64,000 bases of DNA from Ornithinimicrobium cryptoxanthini (lineage in GTDB: Bacteria; Actinomycetota; Actinomycetes; Actinomycetales; Dermatophilaceae), in NCBI RefSeq assembly GCF_023923205.1, contig NZ_CP099490.1:3100001-3164000 (forward strand). Reading direction: 5' to 3'. Positions within the stretch are counted from its first letter, which is position 1, and each line of letters starts with the position of its first letter. Made by a program: the position numbers and the translations under genes. Of the stretch, positions 17,955-26,153 are shown piece by piece. The notes beneath the pieces were generated by a model. That model saw only the letters and a list, made by a program, of their open reading frames with translations. It had not been told where the DNA came from and searched no databases.

Positions 17955-18263
17955 TTAGAGGGCGCGGCGCAGGGCGGTGAGCGCGGCCGCGAGCGGCACC
18001 GGGTCCAGCTCCGCCTGTCCGTGGTCGTAGACCATGACCTGCAGCTGGTCCATCAGGACGGCGGGACCCAGGTCGGGGACGGGAGTGAGCGGCATACCAA
18101 CCTCGCGGGCCACGTCGTCGGCGAGGCGCTGCACGACTTCGCGGACGCGCGGGGACGCAGAAAGCGCGTGGTCCAGCGGCAGCTGCTGCCACCGCCGGAC
18201 CACGCGCTTCAGCTCTGTCCCGACCTCATCACGCGCGGCTGCGCGCGGGTCGGGAGTGCTCAT
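17955..18263 (-). CDS. Conserved hypothetical small protein
   Basis: A 102-aa soluble, alpha-helical, acidic/basic mixed protein with no membrane segment and no motif I recognise. The middle (VVQRLADDVAREVGMP, LGPAVLMDQLQVMVYDHGQ) looks like a small conserved actinobacterial protein. Its ATG is one base after the stop of the BI-1 family gene, so it is almost certainly in that operon. Its own stop abuts the 32-nt repeat block. No function can be given. Confidence 0.65.
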   Translation of the reverse strand: MSTPDPRAAARDEVGTELKRVVRRWQQLPLDHALSASPRVREVVQRLADDVAREVGMPLTPVPDLGPAVLMDQLQVMVYDHGQAELDPVPLAAALTALRRAL

Positions 18264-18264
18264 C

Positions 18265-19158
18265 TCAGTCGCGCTGCAGGATCGCGAACAGACGCAGGAA
18301 CTCGATGTAGAGCCACACCAGCGAGGCGACCAGACCGTGGCCCATCAGCCAGGAGTACTTCTCCGGGGCCCCGGCCTGGATGCCGCGGTCGATCGAGTCG
18401 AAGTCGACGGCCAGCGAGTAGGAGGCCAGCGCGACGCCCAGCAGCGAGATGACGATGCCCAGCCAGCCGCCGTAGATCCCCCAGCCGTCACCGAAGCCCA
18501 GGAAGCTGGCGCCGATGTTGATCAGCAGGAAGACCAGGTAGCCCATCGCCATCATCCCGAAGATGCGGCGGGACTTGCTGGTGACCTTGATGAAGCCGAC
18601 CTTCCAGGCGATGAACATGCCGGCGAAGGTGCCGAGGGTGGCCACGACCGCGCTGGTCACCACACCGGGGTAGTACTGCTCGAAGGTGAAGCTGATGGCG
18701 CCGATGAAGCCACCCTGCAGGACGGCGTGCACCATGATCAGCGGGACGTTGACCTTCTTGCTGAAGCCGATCACGAAGCTCAGCCCGAGAGAGCCAAACA
18801 TGCCCAGCAACCAGATCGGCATCGCGATCGGGGACAGTCCGGTGTCGGGGTCAACAGTCCCGCTCACGACGAACCAGGTGCCGGCGGCGACCGCCAGGAG
18901 CACGCCGAAGAGGACCCCCGACTTGATGACCACGTCGTCCAGGGTGAGTCGTCCGGTCTGGGCCGGGCCGGCGGGTGCCTGGCGATACATCTGGTCCAGC
19001 TGCTCGGAGCTCATCGTCTCGGAGGCGCCGGGGTAGCCCATCGGCATCTGCGGCTGGCCCTGCGGGGGCGGGCCGTAGCCCTGCTGGGGGGCCTGGTTGA
19101 ACCCGGCGTACTGTTGGGCTTCCTTGTCAATGCGGTTGAAGACAGGGTTGGTCGCCAT
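18265..19158 (-). CDS. Bax inhibitor-1/YccA family membrane protein
   Basis: A 297-aa protein with a Pro/Gln/Gly-rich cytoplasmic N-terminus (about 1-75) and seven predicted transmembrane helices. Segments such as GVLFGVLLAVAAGTWFVV, IGFSKKVNVPLIMVHAVLQGGFIGAIS and SLAVDFDSIDRGIQAGAP are typical of the BI-1/YccA (UPF0005) family. The Asp pair in VDFDSIDRG corresponds to the conserved region of the pH-sensing channel-like relatives. The bacterial role is unsettled. ATG 19158 follows GAGGAGGGCCAGAG. The following 102-aa gene is one base downstream. Confidence 0.88.
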   Translation of the reverse strand: MATNPVFNRIDKEAQQYAGFNQAPQQGYGPPPQGQPQMPMGYPGASETMSSEQLDQMYRQAPAGPAQTGRLTLDDVVIKSGVLFGVLLAVAAGTWFVVSGTVDPDTGLSPIAMPIWLLGMFGSLGLSFVIGFSKKVNVPLIMVHAVLQGGFIGAISFTFEQYYPGVVTSAVVATLGTFAGMFIAWKVGFIKVTSKSRRIFGMMAMGYLVFLLINIGASFLGFGDGWGIYGGWLGIVISLLGVALASYSLAVDFDSIDRGIQAGAPEKYSWLMGHGLVASLVWLYIEFLRLFAILQRD

Positions 19159-19324
19159 CTCTGGCCCTCCTCGTTAGCGGCACGTGCGTGTCGTCACGTC
19201 ACAGTTTAGAGCGAACCGGGACGCCAACTTGTTCCCCTCCTCCACAACGTTTTGGCGCGGGAAGGCCACCGACCGGTATCCTGGCAAGTCTTCCACAAAT
19301 CGTTCCGCTCGCTGAGGAGCACCG

Positions 19325-21817
19325 ATGCCGAGTGCTAGGCCCGCACGCCTTGCGTGCGTGACCGCTGCGGCCGCGCTGGCCGTGGCGGGCCTTGGCGTGC
19401 CGAGCTCCAGCGCGGCCGGCACCGCTGTCACGGCGCCGTCGGCCGGGGTGGGTCTTGCCCAGGCATCCTCCGCGGAGAGCGAGGGCTACCCACGACAGCA
19501 CGTGCTGGACGAGCCGCCCGCCGACTCCTCGGACGCCTCCCTCAGACTCGGCCTCACGGCATACGACCAGATCGCGCCGCTGCTCAACGACCTGCAGCGC
19601 CGGTCCCAGCGGGTGAGCGCCGAGGTCATCGGTCAGACCGTCACCGGCCGCGAGCTCTATCTGGTGACGCTGACCGCGCCCGAGTCAGCCGCCGAGTCAC
19701 GGCAGCAGGACCAGATGCGCGAGCGGATCCTGCACCAGCCCGACCAGGCCGCAAAGGACCGCGATCTGGCGCGCAACTACAAGACGCCGATCTTCATCAA
19801 CAACAACATCCACGGCAACGAGTGGGAGGGCACCGACGCGGCCCTGCGGCTGATCGAGGACTACGCCACCAGCAACGACCCGGCGGTCGTGCAGACCCTG
19901 CAGCAGAGCCGGATCTATGTCGTCGTGTCGATGAACCCGGACGGGCGCCACGGCAACACCCGCGCCAACGCCTCCGGCTTCGACCTGAACCGCGACTTCA
20001 TCACGGCCACCCAGCCCGAGGTGGTCGCCGTCCGTGACGCACTGGTGGACACCCAGCCGCTGGTGATGCTTGACCTGCACGGCTATGTCAACGGCACGCT
20101 GATCGAGCCGACCACGCCACCGCACGGCGAGAACTACGAGTACGACCTCTTCATCAAGCACGCCTACCCCAACGGGCTGGGCATGGAGCAGGCGGTGCTC
20201 GACCTCGGCTTCACCGTCGAGGACGACGGGGTGAACCCGCCCCAGATCCCGTTCCGCGACTGGGCCGAGGGCTGGGACGACTGGCCGCCGATCTTCACGC
20301 CGCAGTACGCCGCCTTCCACGGTGCCGTCGCGCACACCATCGAGGTCCCGCTGCGGGTGAACAACAGCAGCTACAACCGGCCGGAGGAGGAGCTGCAGCG
20401 CCGGGCCGCGATCAACACGGACATCGCGCACGCCGCGATGGAGTCCTCCATCAGCTATCTGCAGGAGCACCGCGGCGAGCTCCTGGCCGACCAGATCGAG
20501 ATCTTCCGGCGCGGGGTCACCGGCGCCGACCCTCTCGAGGTCACCGACGAGCTCTTCCCCGAGATCGGTCCTGAGGACGTCTATCTCACGGAGTATCCCC
20601 GCGCCTATGTCATCCCCGTCGGCGACGGGCAGCGTTCGGCACCGGCCGCTGCCCGGCTCGTCGACCATCTCATCGCCAACGGCGTCGAGGTCCGCACCAC
20701 CCGGGTGCCGGTGACTCTCGACGGGCAGACCCACCCGGCCGGCAGCTATCTGGTCGACCTGCACCAGGGCAAGCGGGGCCTGGCCAACACGATCCTCGGC
20801 GCCGGCACTGACATCAGCGACCGGGTCGACGCGATGTATGACATCTCCGGCTGGAGCCTGGGGCTGCTGTGGGGCGCGGACGTCGCGACCATCCCGCAGG
20901 ACGGCCGTATGCCGCGGGCCGGGTCCGCGATCGAGGCAGCGGCCCCCACGGGCCAGGTCACCGGCACCGGTGACCTGTTGCTGCACCTGGACGACCCGAA
21001 CGACCTCGCGGCCCTGAACCACTTCGCGCGCTCCGACGTCGTGCCGGAATGGCTCGACGACGGCACCGTGCTGATCCCCGAGGAAGCGGCCGACCAGGCC
21101 CGGGCGACCGCCGAGTCTTTCGGCGTCACCCTCACCCCCGCACCGGACGGTGCCTCCGGCACGCCGGTCGGTCACGAGTTCGTGGTCGCTGCGGCCGCGC
21201 CGTCGACCGAGGTGTGGGCCCTGCAGGAGATGGGCTTCGAGGTGCGCGAGGTCAACGCGACCGTCCTCAACGACGGATTCGACTATTCGCAGGTCGACGC
21301 TCTCTACGTCTCGACGTCGGCGGTCTCATGGTCCTCGCTGGAGGACCCGGCCCGCAATGACATGACCTCCTTCCTGCGCAACGGTGGAGGGTTCGTGGGG
21401 CGCGGACTCCACGGGACCGACCTCAACGCCGAGCTCGACCTGCTCGACGTCACCCTGGAGCGCGGTCGCAGCGACGGCAACGGCGTGGTGGCAGTCGACA
21501 ACGCCGAGACCGCCATCAGCGCCGGTGCGACTCCACACTCCTTCGTCTACTCCCCCGCCTGGTTCACCGAGCTGGGCGAGGATGTCACCGTCGATCAGCA
21601 CTACGCCGGTGACGACGTCCTGGTCAGCGGCCACTGGGCGGGGACCGCTGAGGAGGGCGGCCAGGACGCCGCCGCGGGCCAACCGCTGATCGTCAGCGGT
21701 GCCGACTACGACGGTGCGGCCGTGCTCTTTGGCAGCGAGCCGCTCTTCCGGGCCCACCCGAAGGGTCAGTTCGCGCTGGTGGGCCGAGCCCTGTTCTGGT
21801 CCTCGCTGCAGGACTGA
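19325..21817 (+). CDS. Secreted M14-family zinc carboxypeptidase
   Basis: An 830-aa exported metallopeptidase. A signal peptide (about 1-31, ending SSSAAG) is followed by an M14 catalytic domain: zinc ligands His163 and Glu166 in HGNEWEG, Arg/Asn region in NPDGRHGN..FDLNRDF, third ligand His252 in DLHGYVNG, and the general base Glu340 in HTIEVPL. M14 enzymes remove C-terminal residues from peptides or trim peptidoglycan stems. The C-terminal half (about 430-830) contains a GATase1-like beta/alpha region (LLWGADVATI, GGGFVGRGLHG). GAGGAGCACCG precedes the ATG. The ArfB-like gene follows 3 bp later. Confidence 0.87.
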   Translation: MPSARPARLACVTAAAALAVAGLGVPSSSAAGTAVTAPSAGVGLAQASSAESEGYPRQHVLDEPPADSSDASLRLGLTAYDQIAPLLNDLQRRSQRVSAEVIGQTVTGRELYLVTLTAPESAAESRQQDQMRERILHQPDQAAKDRDLARNYKTPIFINNNIHGNEWEGTDAALRLIEDYATSNDPAVVQTLQQSRIYVVVSMNPDGRHGNTRANASGFDLNRDFITATQPEVVAVRDALVDTQPLVMLDLHGYVNGTLIEPTTPPHGENYEYDLFIKHAYPNGLGMEQAVLDLGFTVEDDGVNPPQIPFRDWAEGWDDWPPIFTPQYAAFHGAVAHTIEVPLRVNNSSYNRPEEELQRRAAINTDIAHAAMESSISYLQEHRGELLADQIEIFRRGVTGADPLEVTDELFPEIGPEDVYLTEYPRAYVIPVGDGQRSAPAAARLVDHLIANGVEVRTTRVPVTLDGQTHPAGSYLVDLHQGKRGLANTILGAGTDISDRVDAMYDISGWSLGLLWGADVATIPQDGRMPRAGSAIEAAAPTGQVTGTGDLLLHLDDPNDLAALNHFARSDVVPEWLDDGTVLIPEEAADQARATAESFGVTLTPAPDGASGTPVGHEFVVAAAAPSTEVWALQEMGFEVREVNATVLNDGFDYSQVDALYVSTSAVSWSSLEDPARNDMTSFLRNGGGFVGRGLHGTDLNAELDLLDVTLERGRSDGNGVVAVDNAETAISAGATPHSFVYSPAWFTELGEDVTVDQHYAGDDVLVSGHWAGTAEEGGQDAAAGQPLIVSGADYDGAAVLFGSEPLFRAHPKGQFALVGRALFWSSLQD

Positions 21818-21820
21818 GCC

Positions 21821-22300
21821 GTGGCACGGGCACCCCAGCCGGGGGCGGACCTGGTGGTCCCACCCGGACCGGGCCTGGTCGACGGCATGACGATCCCCTC
21901 TGGCGAGCTGCTGGAGCGCTTCTCCCGGTCGAGCGGCCCCGGTGGCCAGGGCGTCAACACCACGGACAGCCGGGTCGAGCTCATCTATCGACCCGCGTCC
22001 TCGATCGCGGTCGCCGAGCTCTCCGAGGCTGCCCGGGACCGGCTGCTGCATCGTCTGGAGACTCGCCTGGTCGGTGGGCAGCTGGTGGTCGTCGCCTCGG
22101 AGCACCGCGCGCAACGACAGAACCGGGTGGCTGCGCGCCAGCGCCTGGTCGCAGCGCTGCGCGCCGCAGCAGCTCCCCCACCTCCCACCCGACGCGCGAC
22201 GAGGCCGACGCGGGGCAGCCAGCGACGCCGGTTGGAGGCCAAGCGGCAACGCTCCCAGACCAAGGCCGGCCGCGGACGGGTCACTGGTGAGGGTGGCTGA
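21821..22300 (+). CDS. arfB: ArfB-like peptidyl-tRNA hydrolase / ribosome rescue factor
   Basis: A 159-aa class I release-factor-like protein with the catalytic SSGPGGQGVN loop (GGQ at 41-43) and no codon-recognition domain. A highly basic tail follows (RRATRPTRGSQRRRLEAKRQRSQTK region). This matches ArfB (YaeJ), which inserts its tail into the mRNA channel of stalled ribosomes and hydrolyses peptidyl-tRNA. The GTG start at 21821 lies 3 bp after the carboxypeptidase stop, suggesting coupled translation. Size is slightly above the E. coli protein (140 aa). Confidence 0.88.
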   Translation: MARAPQPGADLVVPPGPGLVDGMTIPSGELLERFSRSSGPGGQGVNTTDSRVELIYRPASSIAVAELSEAARDRLLHRLETRLVGGQLVVVASEHRAQRQNRVAARQRLVAALRAAAAPPPPTRRATRPTRGSQRRRLEAKRQRSQTKAGRGRVTGEGG

Positions 22301-22344
22301 CGGCCGGGTGACAATAGCGACAGCCCCACCGAGACGAGGACGCC

Positions 22345-22944
22345 GTGAGACACACCCCGCACTACCTGATGACCAACCCTGAGGAGGTCAGACGGCTCAT
22401 CCGCGCCCACCCGTGGGCCACGATCGTCTCGCCGACGAGCAACGGCCTGGTCGCCTCGCACTACCCGGTCCTGCTCGAGGAGGAGGCCGAGGGCATCAGC
22501 ATCGTCAGCCACGTCGGGCGCCCCGACGAAAAGCTGCACGAGCTGGGTCAGCACGAGGTGCTGGTGGTCATCCAGGGGCCGCACGACTATGTCTCGGCGA
22601 GCTGGTATGCACCTGATGACCTGGTCTCGACCTGGAACCACGTCACGGCGCACCTCTATGGCGTGCCGGAGATCCTCTCCGAGGAGGAGAACTATGGCGT
22701 CCTCTCGCGCCTGACCGACCACTTCGAGCACGGCCGCGAGGGAGCGCGCAGCCTGTCGCAGGACGAGGCGGGCACCCGGCGCATCGCCAAGGGCACGGTC
22801 GGGCTGCGGCTGCGGGTCACCCGGTTCGATGCGCGGGCCAAGCTGAGCCAGAACAAGTCTCCCGAGGTCTGGGAGCGGATCACCGAGGAGCTGGACGCCA
22901 GCAACCCCGCGCTCGCCGAGGAGATGCGCCGCAAGGCGACGTGA
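22345..22944 (+). CDS. PaiB-like FMN-binding split-barrel protein
   Basis: A 199-aa protein of the FMN-binding negative transcriptional regulator (PaiB) family. The N-terminus (MRHTPHYLMTNPEEVRRLIRAHPWA type) and the segments VASHYPVLLEEE, SHVGRPDEKLHE and YVSASWY are characteristic of the flavin-binding split barrel. In Bacillus, PaiB is linked to repression of sporulation and protease genes; elsewhere it may be a flavin enzyme. Start GTG 22345 follows GACGAGGACGCC. It is convergent with arsC and ends 36 bp from it. Confidence 0.85.
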   Translation: MRHTPHYLMTNPEEVRRLIRAHPWATIVSPTSNGLVASHYPVLLEEEAEGISIVSHVGRPDEKLHELGQHEVLVVIQGPHDYVSASWYAPDDLVSTWNHVTAHLYGVPEILSEEENYGVLSRLTDHFEHGREGARSLSQDEAGTRRIAKGTVGLRLRVTRFDARAKLSQNKSPEVWERITEELDASNPALAEEMRRKAT

Positions 22945-22980
22945 GTGCGGCGCGACCCCTCCGGCTCGCGTCGGCAGGTC

Positions 22981-23388
22981 TCAGCCGCTGGCGGGCAGCA
23001 GCTCGTCGATGAGGACCTGCACCCGCTGGCGGATCTCGTCACGGATGGGTCGCACGGCCTCGATGCCCTGACCGGCCGGGTCGTCCAGGCTCCAGTCCTC
23101 ATAGCGCTTGCCGGGGAAGATGGGGCAGGCGTCGCCACAGCCCATCGTGATGACGACGTCGGAGTCCTGCACCGCCTCGGTGGTCAGCACCTTGGGCTGG
23201 TTGGCCGAGATGTCGATGCCTTCCTCTGCCATCGCGGCCACAGAGACCGGGTTGATGGCATCGCCGGGAGCTGACCCGGCCGAGCGGACCTCGATCCGGC
23301 CGGCCCCGAGCGTCTGGAGATAGCCCGCGGCCATCTGGGAGCGGCCGGCGTTGTGGACGCACACGAACAGGACACTGGGACTGGTCAT
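22981..23388 (-). CDS. arsC: Low-molecular-weight-phosphatase-type arsenate reductase
   Basis: A 135-aa LMW-PTP-fold protein predicted to reduce arsenate to arsenite. The P-loop CVHNAGRS (Cys10, Arg16) is the signature CX5R. MGCGDACPIFPGKRYEDW holds the redox cysteines and Asp loop of the thioredoxin/mycothiol-coupled ArsC group. ATG 23388 overlaps the TGA of the flavoprotein gene (ATGA), and MTSPSVLFVC gives the normal N-terminus. It forms an operon with the flavoprotein and is divergent from arsR. Confidence 0.9.
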   Translation of the reverse strand: MTSPSVLFVCVHNAGRSQMAAGYLQTLGAGRIEVRSAGSAPGDAINPVSVAAMAEEGIDISANQPKVLTTEAVQDSDVVITMGCGDACPIFPGKRYEDWSLDDPAGQGIEAVRPIRDEIRQRVQVLIDELLPASG

Positions 23389-24722
23389 CGCGCCACCCCC
23401 GCCGGTGCGGTCAGGGTCAGGGGTTGTGGGCCGGGGTCTGTGCCGCAACAACCGCCACCTGCGCCGGGCTCCTCGTCGAACAGGCCGGCCCCTCCACAGA
23501 CGCCGGTGTCCGGCAGCTGCAGCTCCACCGCCCGGGCGGCCACGAGGTCGCCGGCCAGCGCCGCCGCGATCGAGCGCACCTGCTCATGACCCGTCATCGC
23601 CAGGAACGAGGGCGCCCGGCCATAGGACTTCATCCCGGCGAGGAAGAGCTCCCTCTCTGGTTGGGCGAGCACCTCAAAGCCGTGCGGCTGGACCGAGCCG
23701 CATGAGTGCAGGTTGGGGTCGATGCCCGGCGCCAGCGCGGTCGGGGCCTGCAGTCGCGCGTCCAGGTCGAGCCGGACCTCGGACAGGAAGGTCAGGTCCG
23801 GGCGGAACCCGGTGGCCCCCACCACCTGGTCCAGCCCGTCCATGTGCCGCCCGTCGGCCGCCCACAGGGCGACCTGCCGGCCGTGGCGCTCGACCGCGCT
23901 GACCCGGAACCCGGTCACGACCTCGATCAGGCCCTCCTGCACGGCGGTGCGGACCCGGGTGCCGAGCGCCCCGCGCGCCGGCAGCTCATCGAGCTCACCG
24001 CCGCCGAAGGCGCTGCCCACCGCACCGCGTCGCACCACCCACACCACGCGGGAGTCAGCGGTGTGCAGCGGCGCTGACGTCAGGGCGATCAACGCGGTCA
24101 GGGCCGAGGCACCGGAGCCGACCACCGCGGTCGAGGCTCCCTGGAAGCGGGTCAGGTCGCGGACAGGATCGGGCATGCCGTGGAGGACCTGCCCGGTCGC
24201 GGCATCCTCCCCCGCAGCGGGATAGCCCTCCGCGCCCAGCGGGTTCGGCGAGCTCCAGGTGCCGGAGCAGTCGATGACCGCGCGCGCCAGGACCCTGTCG
24301 TGCGTGCCGCCGGGACTGCTCACGTGCAGCACGAACGGCTGCTCATCGCGCCCCGAGTCAACCAGCAGGTCCCGGTCCAGCCGCGCGACGCCGATCACCT
24401 GGCTGCTCGTGCGCACGCGCTCGCCCAGCAGCTGCGCCAGTGGCTCGAGATAGTCACGGGACCACTCAGCACCCGTGGGGTATGCCGCGCGGTCGGGATG
24501 CTCCCAACCGGCCGCCTCGAGCAGTGCGACAGCGGCTGGCGAGGTCACCTCCGACCACGGAGAGAACAACCGCACGTGCCCCCACTGCCGGACCGCGTCG
24601 GCCGCTCGCTCGCCGCGCTCCAGCACGATGACGTCCTGCTCGCGCACCACCAGTTCGGCTGCGGCCGCGAGACCGATGGGTCCGGCGCCGATGACGACGA
24701 CGGGCAGTGCTGACGATGTCAT
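23385..24722 (-). CDS. FAD/NAD(P)-dependent flavoprotein monooxygenase-like, ars-operon
   Basis: A 445-aa flavoprotein. The dinucleotide-binding motif VVVIGAGPIGLAAAAELV is at residues about 7-25, and a second nucleotide site (TAVVGSGASALTALIALT) is near 220. The fold resembles the flavin monooxygenase/K+ transport-type flavoproteins often found in arsenic clusters. The C-terminus is Cys/Gly-rich (VCGGAGLFDE, GGGCCG), which could bind metal or thiol; this is inference. ATG 24722 is chosen because MTSSALP directly precedes the Rossmann motif and GGGAG lies 8 nt upstream; an earlier start would run into the operator. It overlaps arsC by 4 bp. Confidence 0.78.
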   Translation of the reverse strand: MTSSALPVVVIGAGPIGLAAAAELVVREQDVIVLERGERAADAVRQWGHVRLFSPWSEVTSPAAVALLEAAGWEHPDRAAYPTGAEWSRDYLEPLAQLLGERVRTSSQVIGVARLDRDLLVDSGRDEQPFVLHVSSPGGTHDRVLARAVIDCSGTWSSPNPLGAEGYPAAGEDAATGQVLHGMPDPVRDLTRFQGASTAVVGSGASALTALIALTSAPLHTADSRVVWVVRRGAVGSAFGGGELDELPARGALGTRVRTAVQEGLIEVVTGFRVSAVERHGRQVALWAADGRHMDGLDQVVGATGFRPDLTFLSEVRLDLDARLQAPTALAPGIDPNLHSCGSVQPHGFEVLAQPERELFLAGMKSYGRAPSFLAMTGHEQVRSIAAALAGDLVAARAVELQLPDTGVCGGAGLFDEEPGAGGGCCGTDPGPQPLTLTAPAGVAR

Positions 24723-24737
24723 CTCAAGAACTCCCTG

Positions 24738-24792
24738 CTTCGATAAGTGTCGATGCAACGCATTCTTGCAACATTCTTCGATAGTTGTCAAT
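24738..24792. promoter_or_regulatory. Candidate ArsR operator, paired direct repeats
   Basis: Between the divergent flavoprotein and arsR starts are two similar 17-mers, CTTCGATAAGTGTCGAT (24738-24754) and CTTCGATAGTTGTCAAT (24776-24792), 38 bp apart. The AT-rich, TCGATA-containing sequence fits ArsR/SmtB operators. It should control both transcripts in response to arsenite. The second copy ends 8 bp before the arsR ATG. Confidence 0.5.
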
Positions 24793-24800
24793 ATAGCCGT

Positions 24801-25151
24801 ATGCCCACGACCACCGCCCCTGCCGCCAGCCCGACCGGCACTCCTGCGTGCGACGCGGGCTGCGCACCCGGCGAGGGCCTCTCGCGTGAGCAGGCCGACC
24901 GGGTGTCGGCCCTGCTCAAGGCGCTGGCCGACCCGGTGCGGCTGCGGCTCTACTCACGGATCGCGGCCGCGCCGGACCAGACCTGCGTGTGCGACCTCGG
25001 AGACTTCGGCGTCTCCCAGCCGACGGTCTCCCACCACCTGCGCAAGCTACGTGAGTCCGGGCTCATCGAGAGCGAGCGCCGTGGCACCTGGGTCTACTAC
25101 CGCGCGGTGCCCACCGCCCTCGAGCCAGTCGGGGTCCTGCTCGGCCGCTGA
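24801..25151 (+). CDS. arsR: ArsR-family metalloregulatory repressor
   Basis: A 116-aa winged-helix repressor. The metal-site motif TCVCDLGDF (Cys62 and Cys64) sits in the recognition region, followed by SQPTVSHHLRKLRESGLI, the helix-turn-helix typical of ArsR. An extra Cys pair lies at 17 and 21 (ACDAGCAPG) and could join the As(III) site; that is inference. ATG 24801 gives the normal length; no Shine-Dalgarno is visible, so the transcript may be leaderless. It is divergent from the arsC operon. Confidence 0.9.
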   Translation: MPTTTAPAASPTGTPACDAGCAPGEGLSREQADRVSALLKALADPVRLRLYSRIAAAPDQTCVCDLGDFGVSQPTVSHHLRKLRESGLIESERRGTWVYYRAVPTALEPVGVLLGR

Positions 25152-25180
25152 CGACCACCGAGGTCGCACGTGGACGCGAG

Positions 25181-25254
25181 TGCCCCCGGCGGGATTCGAA
25201 CCCGCACTGGACCCATTTTAAGTGGGCTGCCTCTGCCGGTTGGGCTACGAGGGC
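25181..25254 (-). tRNA. tRNA with UAA anticodon (Leu-type anticodon, short variable loop)
   Basis: A 74-nt cloverleaf on the minus strand. The 7-bp acceptor pairs GCCCTCG with CGGGGGC, discriminator A73, no encoded CCA. The D-stem GCC/GGC has a CCGG-containing loop. The anticodon stem GCCCA/TGGGT holds loop CTTAAAA, giving anticodon UAA (codon UUA). The variable loop is only CCAGT, and the T-arm GCGGG-TTCGAAT-CCCGC is perfect. Bacterial tRNA-Leu normally has a long variable arm, so the isotype is doubtful. Confidence 0.8.
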
Positions 25255-25306
25255 CGCGGCCAACCCTACCCAGTTCCCGACCGGCATCCGATCGACGCCG
25301 GTGCCC

Positions 25307-26134
25307 TCACAAGGTCGCGATGACCTCGTCCAGCATCGCCTCGGTCAGCTTGCCGGTGAAGGTGTTCTGCTGGCTGACGTGATAGCTGCCGACCAGCCGC
25401 ACCACCCGCGAGTCCGGGGTCACCAGCTGTGCCTGCGCGCCGTGCCCGAAGCGCGGCCTGGGGCGCGGCACCTCCCACCCCATCTGCTTGACCGTGCGCA
25501 GCGTCGCGTCCCAGCCGATCAAGCCCAGCGCCAGGATCGAACGCAGGGTCGGCGCGGCCAGCTCCAGCTCGCGGTGCAGCCACGGCGCGCAGGTGGCTCT
25601 CTCCTGCGTGGTCGGCTTGTTCTGCGGCGGGGCGCAGCGCACCGCTGAGACGATGCGCAGCCCCTGCAGCTCCAGGCCGTCGCCGGCGTGGTCGCTGGTC
25701 GGCTGGTTGGCATAACCACCCCGGTGCAGCGCGGCATACAGCCAGTCGCCGGAGCGGTCGCCGGTGAACATCCGGCCGGTCCGGTTGGCTCCCTGCGCAG
25801 CGGGGGCCAGCCCCACGATCAGCACCGGGGCCCCAGCCGGGCCGAAGCCGGACGCGGGGCGGCCCCAGTAGGGCTGGTCCGCGAACGAGGCCCGCCGTCC
25901 TGAGATCGCGACCGACTCGCGCCAGTCCACCAGCCGCGGACAGGCACGGCAGACGGTGATCCGTGCGTCGAGCTCGGCCACGTCCGCGCACGAGGCCGCC
26001 AGGTCGGCCACCTGGTGGGGCGTCACCGCCACGGGAGTATGCCGTGAGGCCGGGTCTCCCGGCCAGCCCGTCCCAGGTGGCACCGGTGAGGCAAACTCCT
26101 GACCGGTGACGGGGTGCGGGTCGGTCGTGCGCAT
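25307..26134 (-). CDS. Type-5 uracil-DNA glycosylase (UDGb)
   Basis: A 275-aa iron-sulfur uracil-DNA glycosylase that removes uracil and possibly other deaminated bases from DNA. Motif A GLAPAAQGANRTGRMFTGDRSG is diagnostic of family 5, and the C-terminal motif is GSYHVSQQNTFTGKL. CRACPRLVDWR and later Cys residues (SAVRCAPPQNKP, ERATCAPW) would ligate the 4Fe-4S cluster. ATG 26134 gives the usual length. It lies 19 bp after ppx and likely ends the eno-ftsB-DUF501-ppx transcript, with a tRNA gene just downstream. Confidence 0.9.
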   Translation of the reverse strand: MRTTDPHPVTGQEFASPVPPGTGWPGDPASRHTPVAVTPHQVADLAASCADVAELDARITVCRACPRLVDWRESVAISGRRASFADQPYWGRPASGFGPAGAPVLIVGLAPAAQGANRTGRMFTGDRSGDWLYAALHRGGYANQPTSDHAGDGLELQGLRIVSAVRCAPPQNKPTTQERATCAPWLHRELELAAPTLRSILALGLIGWDATLRTVKQMGWEVPRPRPRFGHGAQAQLVTPDSRVVRLVGSYHVSQQNTFTGKLTEAMLDEVIATL

Positions 26135-26153
26135 CGGGGCCGTCGCCGCCAGC

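Noticed and set aside
25152..25166. Terminator between arsR and the UAA tRNA
   Set aside because: Only a 5-bp stem (CGACC/GGTCG) with no T run; too weak to call.
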